Shown one piece after another: positions 16,201 to 18,281 of a stretch of DNA of 18,281 nt (position 1 is its first letter; each line of letters begins with the position of its first letter). The stretch lies in the NCBI GenBank assembly GCA_002292925.1, contig DBCF01000218.1, forward strand, positions 16,514 through 34,794, read 5' to 3'. Source of the DNA: Roseiflexaceae bacterium UBA965 (lineage in GTDB: Bacteria > Chloroflexota > Chloroflexia > Chloroflexales > Roseiflexaceae). A program made the translations under genes and the position numbers. The notes under the pieces are model-generated. The model was given only the letters and a program-made list of their open reading frames with translations. It was not told the DNA's origin and did no database searches.

Positions 16201-18281
16201 ATATCATCGAGCAGGCCTAGTATACCTGTGTATCGAGTCGTTCCACTGTTAATATACGAACCACCAATATTCAAATTATTGTTGACCGTGCTTTTATCAA
16301 AGAGTGTGCCGCTGGTGAAAAAACGACTACTTTCGCTACCGTTAACATAAACTATCACGGTGTTGTTGGCATAGGTCACCACCAAATTAGTCCAGGTGTT
16401 TACGGGGATTACTGCGTTGGTAGTTTGTTGGTACGTCCAGTCCACCCCGCTTGTTGCCCCACTCGGCGCATTTGTGGATAGTTTGATTTCTACGTTGCCT
16501 TGGACGGTTCGAAACACGCCAATATGCCCTGGTTGCACAAAAATAGTGTGTGGGGCGCTTTGGTAGGTTGGCTTGATCCACAGCGAAAGGGTGAATTGTG
16601 AATCGAATGTGGCCTGTGGGCCGCTCCCTGCGTCGAGCTTGTCGTTCCCGTCAAATTGTAACGCAGTGGTATTGGGCAGCCGGACTCCACTGCTAGTTAC
16701 TGCGGGGCAACTCGCGACGTCAGCGCAGCTAATCATGCTACCGCTATAGCCCGTATTACTAAAACTGGTTGGGTTGATAGGTTCAAACGTTGATTGCACG
16801 ACGGGGATGAGTGCTTCGCGGACGTCACCTGCCAGACCGATGAGTTCGGCGCTGTTCTTGGCATACGGACTCCAGCCCAGTACTTTTTCCCGCAGGTCGG
16901 TAATGCTGTCGTCGTCACCGTCGGCAGTGGTGGGGTCTGATCCGGTCCAGGTTGTCTGCGGGAGGCCATCGACAATCGCATAGGTCACTTGCCAGCCACC
17001 GGCAACGTTGCCATTTGCGTCGACACGGACTACTTCTTCGCCATCGAGTAATCCATCACCGTCAGTGTCAGGCATTAATTGGTTCGTACCGTAGAGGATT
17101 TCTTGGCTATCGTTCAGCCCGTCATTGTCACTGTCGACGACGTTTGGTTTGGAATATGTAACATTGATTTCGCTATAATCCGAAATCCCGTCGTTATCGC
17201 TATCCCAATCGTTGTCAAATGAGTTACTGATTAATTCGGTTGAATTGGGCACGCCGTCATTGTCCGCATCAACGAACACCGGGAATGCTGGTTGCACATT
17301 GTCATCTGTCCAAGCAAAGGTGTAGCCATTGTTTTTTTGGCGTAAGCTGACAAATTCGTCAATAGTCGCTGGGAATACGTCAAAAATAGTTTTGTCAGTT
17401 TCGTTGATATTGGTGTATTTGGGGTTGCCGTCTAAGGTTTCGATCCAGCAGATGGGGATGAGCGGCCAAAATATAAGTGGATTTGGTATCGAAATACAGG
17501 TTTGTTGCGGTACTTTGAACGCTTCTGATAGCCATAAATCGGACATTTGCACATTGATGCCAGAAGTGGTTAATGGTGTGATGTATTCAACGTTGAACGT
17601 TTTTTTCCATTTATACGATTTATCTCCGTCTGAATAGTAGTCGCTATTACCAGAATCATTAGTTTGCCACTCCCCTACTTGGGCACCACGTACCGCACTA
17701 CTACTTAAATCTATTTGATAGGGGTCAAGACCATAGACAAACGATGTTTCGCGTTCGTCAAGATTTTTCCATTGCCAGGCAAAAAACACCGATTGCCATT
17801 GAGCAGGGAAGGGCATTTTTTGGATGTAGTCAGTGACGGCGAGTGTGTTCCGATAACTGTTTCCGGTACTAAATCCATCAATATTGCGTGATAGACCACC
17901 CCCACCGGTAATGTTTTGATAGCGAGAAAACGGGTCATTTGGATCGACGACAATTGATGCCGCATACGGGCTTAGAAATTTAGCGGCAATTCCTGAAATA
18001 CCACCACACAACCATTGTCCAGCAGTACTACGTATTTGTTTGTCGCTTAAGTATCTACAAGCAATCATAGAGATAATGTCTAATACGGCAACTATTGCCG
18101 CAATCAATGCGCCAACACCAGTACTTGCCATGGCGACCAAGATAATCATTGTTGCAGTTTGGCCAATCATGTTACCGATAATATTACCTTTTTGATACCC
18201 ATACTCTGCTTTAACCGCTTGCATGATCCCGAGCACCCATACCATTGCAATCATCACGACCACAAGTATCGTGCCCGCTTG
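1251..18281 (-). CDS. Giant multidomain surface protein (LamG, discoidin, Ig-like, P-domain, RCC1), 5'-partial
   Basis: One frame stays open from the window edge to a TAG at 1253-1251, giving at least 5,676 residues (roughly 0.6 MDa). Residue numbers here and below count from the GTG at 18263. That GTG is not a convincing start: the frame continues upstream as QAGTIL, and no Shine-Dalgarno is visible in the 18 bases before it, so the true start lies outside. Visible order: hydrophobic segments (about 1-71), uncharacterised linker (72-325), Asp-rich Ca-binding repeats (329-455), LamG1-7 (530-2320), Ig-like domains (2335-2600), LamG8-10 (2617-3425), Ig-like with propeller (3472-3922), Ig-like (3938-4257), CBM9/DOMON-like (4272-4463), DUF11-like (4580-4728), Ig-like with P-domain (4742-5107), Ig-like (5105-5236), Fn3 with RCC1 repeats (5233-5641) and a tail. 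Many paired cysteines fit an extracellular protein. No protease or glycosidase active site was seen. Probable role: adhesion or polysaccharide binding at the cell surface. The gene product is certain; its function is inferred from domains. Confidence 0.96.
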   Translation of the reverse strand, partial: QAGTILVVVMIAMVWVLGIMQAVKAEYGYQKGNIIGNMIGQTATMIILVAMASTGVGALIAAIVAVLDIISMIACRYLSDKQIRSTAGQWLCGGISGIAAKFLSPYAASIVVDPNDPFSRYQNITGGGGLSRNIDGFSTGNSYRNTLAVTDYIQKMPFPAQWQSVFFAWQWKNLDERETSFVYGLDPYQIDLSSSAVRGAQVGEWQTNDSGNSDYYSDGDKSYKWKKTFNVEYITPLTTSGINVQMSDLWLSEAFKVPQQTCISIPNPLIFWPLIPICWIETLDGNPKYTNINETDKTIFDVFPATIDEFVSLRQKNNGYTFAWTDDNVQPAFPVFVDADNDGVPNSTELISNSFDNDWDSDNDGISDYSEINVTYSKPNVVDSDNDGLNDSQEILYGTNQLMPDTDGDGLLDGEEVVRVDANGNVAGGWQVTYAIVDGLPQTTWTGSDPTTADGDDDSITDLREKVLGWSPYAKNSAELIGLAGDVREALIPVVQSTFEPINPTSFSNTGYSGSMISCADVASCPAVTSSGVRLPNTTALQFDGNDKLDAGSGPQATFDSQFTLSLWIKPTYQSAPHTIFVQPGHIGVFRTVQGNVEIKLSTNAPSGATSGVDWTYQQTTNAVIPVNTWTNLVVTYANNTVIVYVNGSESSRFFTSGTLFDKSTVNNNLNIGGSYINSGTTRYTGILGLLDDMSIYRIALSAKEVALLAQDKLENANNDLIVRPGDRIYSNITTSNKLLGRSMQGYTTVTAQSTKNDYQASQMTALGLPANTSAAIENIIEVPGALNPVTATNSYVNSCVFPRTELCVKFDETNTTFPLKFSDVSPNQSVLTCSNTAACPSYVTSNWKFTSNTDMATSASVGNAISSRDFTVSLWVKPEDQSVTNRTIVMSKNSNAVLKLALANEYPQFTIGSTTLAATTRLVIGQWQHLVFRLMLGKRQIFVDGVNVASDTTAISYPSSAFGELRIGKDATTNSLMGSLRDIQINSLALSDNDIATLAKTCEDPRLIACMPFNASTTAAQSIDYSRYGIDQGVALNCSGCTTSNNSEINFASSTTASLPNGYASLINDHDFSIMLKIKLASVAGTQTIMQSSVITSTGNQLQIQVINGRPTVVRKNVVAGVTTSSDSASIDNLTLSANTWYVLTAKQGGGRLSMTAYSANGSTLQSTSKEIAATALTQAQEPLTLGTTGLSVDLLRMYRTGLTSANMAALANYALFGNLSINLNQAPQSDSMPITVEARNKIIVPDANFERIRGNCDESSAVLCVPFDRDMNTAYPDPMANATATQSSTAIGWPAQYAMDKNFGTMNHTNADANAWLHFDLGQVRDIATVTIYDRADCCQTRSDSAKVFVSTEPMGGRTPSGLIAQGGASAWKNMKCDNQNQTQVCASKNVFDVTFAKGTRGRYVYITVANNPLHFREVVVNSNSDIQSCNRTNTCPTFNAGGNEFVSANKQSITLSTNLAQSTFNGTKNYTVMSWVKLKDPMAKNVFIGDNSGIADGPLNTDSNFRIEGGILRVGPTTCTDCTYYYDGVGTTTAPGSDRPLSANTWYHVALVRSGTTQIIYLNGVRYMSKAAAYTFNNVRQMEIGGASGQLNGSLRDFQIHGTAIDVSKIKLSASSPAYELRMPFDEPALSTAFSDVLTTGLQLECVATCPLSGVPGRDNRAVRFSGNQPLRLGNSANAFASYLKVVDPNSQLPQKSFSLSMWVKPTKYGVWLLGNDTINQMMRLGIDANGFVSYEHAYACYNAYCWPKTPLRSATKLPLNTWSHIHVTQYPTDAISHCGMNYSTAAIAINGIYSNSGLTIPVRMCSMTYDDTNMPVTASSSANTIINSAGQTSPQLTNLNNYSSTTPKPPATVMDQNKQGWTFIPETNQGITFGDSGRLTYSNAATIAFWVKPLGLTGDERLLQREGQYYFRLVNNRLYFAINTQYGGWTDYDTTFTLTTNAWQHVALTYEGPSGNCNNTCNSLVIRAGTQSKIFQLQGAILSYPGYETTPLTTGYTVANKGLEHNFSIANIFVTPRKLSDSELTALQSETFTTDNLRKYGNVDPANSTLNIGETFVGDIDEFRISPIGNSLDYQTQVKQAPNWNLSFEDTLSSSQTKVTNGLTVTTPINSVVLPDDVPGRAGIGRFNYAANCTNPDILGANCPVADTLGMEGMASTFNGQDTLLQVNNATTIINDIKNGGTVRLMIHPDKTVGNQTVLYYGNSAGTIAPLRVRLVADKVEIRAGTKVFTSTTSLPIAWNQIAFRFGSNGFRYYQNGTLDTGASATSDSAVTLTSDASYKLRIGGVGKIAGVFTEMYDGSIDEISLTPSESEDAKIYRIARSQFSHALTKSKVAELTIDADAPVITITNPQYTSRIPIQFSIKTSDPTSSVQRVTTAITSTLSATGSVIAPTTTEISSAACTDTVGGTNYCPTFQVNQTATVPVEGKYGIVVTAADAVNNTSTQKSLIYVDTTAPTVSLIRNSGTYTTSRALDQNSHHLLLRFTVSDPCIGYTSCSVAGSGVASVSINLKESGGRTINLLPIPATRSNGAWVADVSLPFGDPSGFYQVSAITTDNVGNSKEVVVAGENSPIEVDNTPPQDVIASPSPYDANTYFIGNQAITGRVSDYVDGRAAIRQGMRVRLDFEAPDGASVFDNRGDSRYNTSCTICPTVALDTTDASKRIARFNIEGINQSLTIANAATVLTGTFGIALMVKITNAGTILSTGIASNPRLRIKAEKVGTTFKVTAQRGTKALSTPATIPANVWHHLIYSEYGTTMSLQYGTQLKTMPEALTVSTTGTTTPLLNDIVIGAVQSNATTAAKEDYFSGYLDDIVVSRFALTNIDLLGTSISKGSGVQAAIGHQVRLNVMDDGYTGSDQLASLAGYYLPINQSTYPVLDSITGVKSASCLTSGIFLGTCPQLIDGFSSNAITFNKATDGIQTGYSLQSSGVVSHSLALRFKINPNATSGLLASLQAPTTVASLAMQVLYQKDIQAITVRMNNSSAILLATSESIVPIDDNNWHTLIITSRGTNSTTKQIDIYLDGKRLMGKSITGNWVNAPLGLGAMAVAPYTGTNTTTTAATNTIVDDVAVFNTALSPADMRNYSYGYSTVYHETFDNPSLTPNSTIVENSPFNQSSNVLSSDTTLTSVVGNVGSGALRFDGNDEIVHRDTNAITFADANSPWSIATWITPAQTQSATIASGNANGFIYQLTLDSGRPKFSNGTMTITAPSAVSTTSASLVVVSNDGVTTRMYINGSMVASATTSGTTVPAATNAQVQFTSFKMCLSCSPTSSNAAYDNNMATSWAAQLSMNNTNLEATADNVNTIDRITIYNTNTTYPLRNFYVFVYDATLTDDSINSLKANAKWFYYNPGSVTDHIIIPVPYGIKAKKVRIVKLGNGESLALNEVKVLQLPQIRVGTGFVGVIDDLRIYRRALTTVDIARLQAMAWRPSTLTTRDDGYTWQQPAFTDIEANTSIQSMTIDVNGNSRRSSGERSLWNGMIDTKAPAINVSGSSTNYVATINDRNLIPTQINTPCGSKLQLSNQPANSLWFLTRMSFLDGTVSPITGVNASCTLSTSPELIQTNSQNISSTTSLVFGKDVAYVGINNTIRMVSAQSQTTMLGDSTPVNGTVILVNTNRTKTRLYTISRIVSGTSTQTILSLFDIATNGKKPALLSSLPIELAPNATVTQMGIANNGSQDTFVVLVDSQTPATIMSVNVANASQPTRTADTTALFDNTYNLAIQDDIVVLAHGVDGVSINRIDNVGSLDSIDRYQTQAYVNNLFFSGKNLLLVDDEEPIDSVTPIQSTNTLRVIPLIDTIVSGSANINSTLIEASNYTHLTRQAPFGSDDFASYRIQDVAAYIDNSVLILSGNPELPSDQRISMVRIADNSVKLLSDTRLSTPNLTKIATNNQFVITLGNNNTSLVGMQISDARLDTSACDIVNNCTTIPSSYTATLALGQTPPAQASVRILNQVRTYTVANPTIYVSAEAPAGVRNISLTANGASIGTPWVAGSVNPLAMETAFPLVLGTGVYTIVVSMTDTNSVVTTSSMNVIINTNTPTVTFTTQTFGLNQIVNGNLIINATITDGLTVGENLYRIQVIDNSTNTVIPYTIKPRQGTSIPVSILYRSNGGNTTSIPLTLIVTDGAGRTTSTTATITFDSTPPIVTNPIITAKLNGATTYTTLQNGQLVTPTTDIATDLHVEWSAISDQSSISRNQIEYLVKTNNGSTAAIVATTVPANTSNIAAGRLPVIGTGLPLTEASRMDLVLHLTDGVQNDTYQPLSSVYIDKDTTPDYTLMDDSPIYRGFLNTRCTILDSDTRATANGNQQFAVTWDSQAVRFNWQGADWNYNGNLFIYLDSIANAGTTTAYRPPSYTKTITDSLASGASFITLPINTAARTSTTNGLTYPSHALGSDYVIHVQSRTSINLMRWDSTAGAWVNQDVTPDYRYAVDADVKQTDIRLLFSQIGYTATNPLGMVAFATDSTVFAPWATFPPANPVRNSQSDSQIAMTPLTSGYGWATLGSTQCPKINQTAPVSSQITAAITSAPMGVYKSTVADIYPNTEPDSIKQAIAESTALCGVLTSNPWCVAASNFLNNANNSAAMIRTLATQLTLSNAPVAGHGQNVTYTFTIKNPTTRATRPLYALVETYGDVWLTDGNTAAATPTPIVTIVAGGIYSYHSIANSGLRDYQVIKINAIPANTTQQIVLNGLIDRDKANASTADRLRSQGIAKITVRISDTATPNATTITGIDTNRIVETINAAQRIDTAAPSQIVADNQQSIKRGNTSLTGNVTDASAVTAVTMEYTTSSNSSAQTINCGAAIGSRWQCPITIPTNISSITYRLRASDTYNQQSDWSAWYTAGIDQTAPTFNFNTITTNLLASAYVGGSNITVSGIVNDNNNQADISLCDSQNDACEFATISNPTTTSTTYTTTAAPNSAIAVSACSETEFADYSRFGLTPTGVSASARVQSLTVTVKATSAASQNITLWLQSPSGTRIPLLTSSRTSTTTDLNAQFTDSATSATTNLGNAASDTAVPVRADGMLATVSGEPVNGLWQLWACDNGGSSASTLTQWWLTITSATTPTSNNAPWSYALKNTANQDGVMRNLVVWAVDKAKNTSAPREFTLNVDTVAPQLTIAQVNSTVLASSQTTMLQGSISDGGNIAPATVPNALIAVVYSQSRVVRTDAIIITALPQTQEVQRLNYLTNRAFAAYSWQYQFNSTNLSAGDYTVQLTAQDGAGNRRISNSYVITVPQTTQPALSNVAQVATNSNDSATFKYQVDTGKGETTINTTVQLEKSAAPEAETISDSSTIAWFTPNTQQYIPASVQGVFLKQLGMNEASAVALDNTGTMTTWAWGSAYRSDYTFGILQPLKNVRQFAIGADPANPHLLVLSNTGIITDFTSSAATTIVSPTQAVSIAAGKSHYLAVLKSGKLTAWGSNTNGESTIPVAAQMGVSQIGAGDNFSVALTNNGRVIAWGNNDYGQTTVPISATNQIAQIAVGDQHVLALRQDGQVISWGRNNLNQTQLPSYCLNTDSPCTQFYKFDDVVAITAYRSNSVAISYSGAIYMWGQRTLNGKVCCYGANLIAGGFNGGTTTYYSPVITNHMSSTQVNSTIIQASDSSIPQTVTFTNLIPYRRYRYTMTVTNSAGSNTYTGTFDTTQRYNQLFVPLLSNASPLPNNQPLSSTTVVGK
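1254..1335 (-). other. C-terminal tail with LFVPLL motif
   Basis: After the Fn3 unit the protein ends with RYNQLFVPLLSN, then a Pro/Ser/Asn-rich tail to VVGK. Many Chloroflexota exoproteins end in an aromatic/aliphatic-P-L motif like this; a sorting or anchoring role is inference only. No LPxTG motif is present. Confidence 0.45.
1340..2565 (-). other. Fibronectin III-like domain split by an RCC1 propeller
   Basis: QPALSNVAQV, SATFKYQVDTGKGE and INTTVQLEKS (2563-2430) are the front strands of a bacterial Fn3-like unit. The back half, IPQTVTFTNLIPYRRYRYTM and TVTNSAGSNTYTGTFDT, is at about 1470-1345. The RCC1-type repeats lie between. Confidence 0.68.
1585..2345 (-). other. RCC1-type beta-propeller repeats
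   Basis: About six repeats are visible, the clearest being HYLAVLKSGKLTAWGS, FSVALTNNGRVIAWGN and HVLALRQDGQVISWGR, spaced about 50 residues apart and preceded by GxG turns such as IGAGDN. Flanking, weaker blades are SAVALDNTGTMTTWAWG, LLVLSNTG and VAISYSGAIYMWGQ. RCC1 propellers are protein-binding modules. Confidence 0.88.
2555..2950 (-). other. Bacterial Ig-like domain
   Basis: Opens VDTVAPQLTIAQ and has TMLQGSISDGG, YQFNSTNLSAGDYTVQL and TAQDGAGNRRIS, the classic Ig-like 'D-x-A-G-N' turn. Confidence 0.8.
2940..3745 (-). other. Ig-like domain split by a P-domain
   Basis: The front strands DQTAPTFNFN and ITVSGIVNDN are at about 3745-3620. The expected remaining strands, APWSYALKN, VWAVDKAKNTS and FTLNVDT, appear only at about 3075-2945, after a whole P-domain. 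Confidence 0.7.
3085..3515 (-). other. Proprotein convertase P-domain
   Basis: Residues about 4916-5059 include VQSLTVTVKATS, ITLWLQSPSGTRIPLL, FTDSATSATTN, EPVNGLWQLWACDN and LTQWWLTIT, the ordered signature of P/Homo B domains. These normally follow subtilisin-type or metalloprotease domains and stabilise them; none is visible here. Confidence 0.85.
3735..4040 (-). other. Bacterial Ig-like domain
   Basis: Begins IDTAAPSQIVADN, has TSLTGNVTDASAV and closes with YRLRASDTYNQQSDWS before the next D-Q-T-A-P start. A typical Ig-like spacer of about 100 residues. Confidence 0.75.
4080..4525 (-). other. DUF11/CARDB-like beta-sandwich
   Basis: QLTLSNAPVAGHGQNVTYTF then TIKNPTT and the later strand IPANTTQQIVLNGLI match the pattern of DUF11/CARDB repeats, adhesion-type spacers in bacterial surface proteins. 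The stretch upstream (about 4530-4740) is partly helical and has no family I recognise. Confidence 0.5.
4875..5445 (-). other. CBM9/DOMON-like domain
   Basis: Residues about 4272-4463 hold TWDSQAVRFNWQGADW, NLFIYLDS, SDYVIHVQ, LMRWDSTAGAW and a late IGYTATNPLGMVAFATD. This resembles the beta-sandwich found in glucodextranase-type and CBM9-like carbohydrate-binding regions. Sugar binding is possible; no enzyme domain accompanies it. Confidence 0.6.
5490..6450 (-). other. Further bacterial Ig-like domains
   Basis: Units are marked by NTPTVTFTTQTFG, DSTPPIVTNPI and IDKDTTPDYT, with turns such as VTDGAGRTTS and LTDGVQND. These look like spacer Ig-like domains between the propeller block and the CBM9-like domain. 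Confidence 0.7.
6495..7850 (-). other. Ig-like domain holding a beta-propeller (LVIVD-like)
   Basis: The host opens at MIDTKAPAINVSG with PCGSKLQL and NASCTLSTSPEL. Then about 340 residues (7580-6555) show spaced weak repeats: LVFGKDVAYVGI, LAIQDDIVVLAHG, LFFSGKNLLLVDD and AAYIDNSVLILSG, like LVIVD or WD-type blades. The host's apparent last strand, SACDIVNNCTT, comes after. The propeller call rests on repeat spacing alone; blade number is uncertain. Confidence 0.6.
7990..9002 (-). other. LamG domain 10, split by a discoidin domain
   Basis: YHETFDNP, GALRFDGNDEI, WSIATWITPA and TRMYINGSMV form the front. The closing strands QIRVGTGFVGVIDDLRIYRRAL come about 130 residues later, after a discoidin-like guest. 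This host lacks the cysteine pair seen in most of the others. Confidence 0.8.
8095..8490 (-). other. Divergent discoidin-like domain nested in LamG 10
   Basis: Residues about 3258-3389 run from FKMCLSCSPTSS through ATSWAAQLS and the paired strands DRITIYNTNTTYPLRNFYVF to KKVRIVKLG and NEVKVLQLP. The strand order fits F5/8 type C. The vicinal cysteines and R-x-D motif of the first discoidin domain are absent, so ligand binding may differ or be lost. Confidence 0.6.
9003..9755 (-). other. LamG domain 9
   Basis: QVRLNVMDDGYTGS leads in, the pair SCLTSGIFLGTCP precedes AITFNKATDG; strands SLALRFKINP, WHTLIITSRG, IDIYLDGKRL and VDDVAVFNTALS follow (residues about 2836-3087). Complete. Confidence 0.85.
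9785..10412 (-). other. LamG domain 8
   Basis: VRLDFEAPDG opens it, the pair SCTICP precedes IARFNIEGINQSL, and it closes with SGYLDDIVVSRFALT (residues about 2617-2826). It lies within the run of LamG8-10 that follows an unfinished Ig-like unit. Confidence 0.83.
10470..11265 (-). other. Tandem bacterial Ig-like domains
   Basis: Successive units begin DADAPVITIT, DTTAPTVSLIRN and DNTPPQDVIASP, each with a later A-x-D-x-V/A-G/N-N turn such as AITTDNVGNSKE. This is the hallmark of bacterial Ig-like spacer domains. The third unit has no closing strands before LamG8 starts. Confidence 0.8.
11300..12030 (-). other. LamG domain 7
   Basis: NWNLSFEDTL opens it; the pair NCTNPDILGANCP precedes STFNGQDTLL; later strands are GGTVRLMIHPD, NQIAFRFG, FRYYQNGTLDTG and GSIDEISLTPSE (residues about 2078-2321). 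Complete. Confidence 0.85.
12060..13410 (-). other. LamG domain 5, split by LamG 6
   Basis: The front half (residues about 1619-1840) has MPFDEP, LECVATCP, AVRFSGNQPL, SFSLSMWVKP and the strand AAIAINGIYSNSG, but no closing strand before the next LamG opens. The terminal strand TLNIGETFVGDIDEFRISP is found at about 12120-12061, after LamG6 has ended. The halves together make one jelly roll. Confidence 0.75.
12180..12685 (-). other. LamG domain 6, nested inside LamG 5
   Basis: A complete jelly roll of about 165 residues: QGITFGDSGRL, ATIAFWVKPLG, AWQHVALTYEG, and a closing strand FSIANIFVTPRKLSDSELTAL. It begins after LamG5's NG strand and ends before LamG5's last strand. Confidence 0.78.
13440..14497 (-). 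other. LamG domain 4, split by an inserted lectin domain
   Basis: The first strand LCVPFDRDMN is at 14494-14461. The header pair SCNRTNTCP and strands SITLS, YTVMSWVKLKD, TQIIYLNGVRY and GSLRDFQI appear only after about 130 residues of discoidin-like sequence. In LamG2 and LamG5 the first strand and the cysteine pair are about 20 residues apart, so the discoidin domain occupies this loop. Confidence 0.78.
14005..14450 (-). other. F5/8 type C domain with F-type lectin signature
   Basis: Residues about 1271-1419 show the discoidin fold marks ATATQSS, AMDKNFGT, WLHFDLGQVRDIATVTIYDR and the closing REVVVNS. The stretch RADCCQTR carries adjacent cysteines and R-x-D-x4-R, with a His 26 residues before the Arg. 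This is close to the F-type (fucose-binding) lectin motif H-x24-R-x-D-x4-(R/K). Fucose binding is plausible but inferred. Confidence 0.8.
14633..15260 (-). other. LamG domain 3 (divergent)
   Basis: Starts at IACMPFNAS with the pair LNCSGC, has the core DFSIMLKIKLAS and ends DLLRMYRTGLTSANMAAL (residues about 1005-1211). It lacks the usual W in the 'SxWxKP' strand and the canonical NG turn, so it is a weaker match than its neighbours. Confidence 0.75.
15270..15862 (-). other. LamG domain 2
   Basis: Opens with LCVKFDE and the pair LTCSNTAACP, has the core FTVSLWVKPED and the strand RQIFVDGVNV, and closes with GSLRDIQINSLALS (residues about 801-998). Complete jelly roll by pattern. Confidence 0.88.
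16130..16675 (-). other. LamG domain 1
   Basis: A concanavalin A-like jelly roll at residues about 530-711. Marks are the opening strand ALQFDGND, the core FTLSLWIKP, the strand NTVIVYVNGSES and the closing GLLDDMSIYRIALS. The cysteine pair ISCADVASCP stands just upstream. Such domains bind carbohydrate or protein ligands, often with Ca2+; no ligand can be assigned. Confidence 0.9.
16895..17280 (-). other. Thrombospondin type 3-like Ca-binding repeats
   Basis: Five Asp-rich loops follow the linker: DADNDGVPNSTE, DSDNDGISDYSE, DSDNDGLNDSQE and DTDGDGLLDGEE at about 17275-17035, and the weaker DGDDDSITDLRE near 16920. The D-x-D-x-D-G pattern closed by Glu is the calcium-binding loop of this family, a common spacer in bacterial surface proteins. 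It separates the membrane-proximal part from the LamG array and probably stiffens with Ca2+. Confidence 0.9.
18050..18281 (-). other. Hydrophobic membrane segments near the visible N-terminus
   Basis: Residues -6 to 15 form one hydrophobic stretch (core VVVMIAMVWVLGIM). After a charged gap (AVKAEYGYQKGN) comes an approximately 45-residue Gly/Ala-rich hydrophobic stretch (27-71) long enough for two helices, ending at CRYLSDKQ. This could anchor the protein or act as a membrane-inserting hairpin. Since upstream sequence is missing, topology cannot be decided. Confidence 0.7.

Noticed and set aside
17030..17280. EF-hand pair (calmodulin-like) as the reading of the Asp-rich loops
   Set aside because: Loops follow each other closely without the flanking helices of an EF-hand; thrombospondin type 3-like repeats fit better.
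18246..18263. GTG at 18263, or the ATGs just after it, as the true start of the giant gene
   Set aside because: No Shine-Dalgarno in the visible upstream bases and the frame continues open and hydrophobic to the edge.

Overview
The window is almost entirely one minus-strand transcription unit of two secreted or surface proteins, both cut by the window edges. By eye the base composition is near 50% GC. Several traits point to Chloroflexota, with a Herpetosiphon-like filamentous predator as the best guess: a giant LamG protein, a Ca-binding block of thrombospondin type 3 repeats, a C-terminal 'LFVPLL'-type tail and a Thr-Asn-Ala stalk. The taxon is an inference from protein style; no rRNA or housekeeping gene is present.

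Layout, in the direction of transcription (high to low coordinates). From 18281 to 1251 runs a single uninterrupted frame of at least 5,676 codons, still open at the window edge. Its visible order is: hydrophobic membrane segments (18281-18050), a poorly recognisable linker, five Asp-rich Ca-binding repeats (about 17280-16895), ten LamG/concanavalin A-like jelly rolls (about 16675-7990) with two bacterial Ig-like domains between the seventh and eighth, an Ig-like domain holding a beta-propeller, further Ig-like domains, a CBM9/DOMON-like domain, a DUF11/CARDB-like domain, an Ig-like domain holding a proprotein-convertase P-domain, and a C-terminal fibronectin III domain holding an RCC1-type propeller. 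Ten bases after its stop codon begins the second gene (1240 to beyond 1): a signal peptide, a glycine-rich domain and a Thr-rich repetitive stalk that runs off the window.

The main discovery candidate is the nested architecture of the giant protein. At least six times a whole domain appears to be spliced into a surface loop of another domain, with the missing strands of the host resuming after the guest: an F-type-lectin-like discoidin domain in LamG4, LamG6 in LamG5, a divergent discoidin domain in LamG10, a propeller in an Ig-like domain, a P-domain in an Ig-like domain, and an RCC1 propeller in the Fn3 domain. One guest carries the vicinal-cysteine and R-x-D-x4-R signature of fucose-binding F-type lectins. 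No catalytic domain is visible, so the likely role is adhesion or glycan and calcium binding at the cell surface. The second protein may be a stalked partner made by translational coupling. No RNA genes, mobile elements, CRISPR arrays or terminators were found, and there is no gene-free stretch longer than 10 bases.
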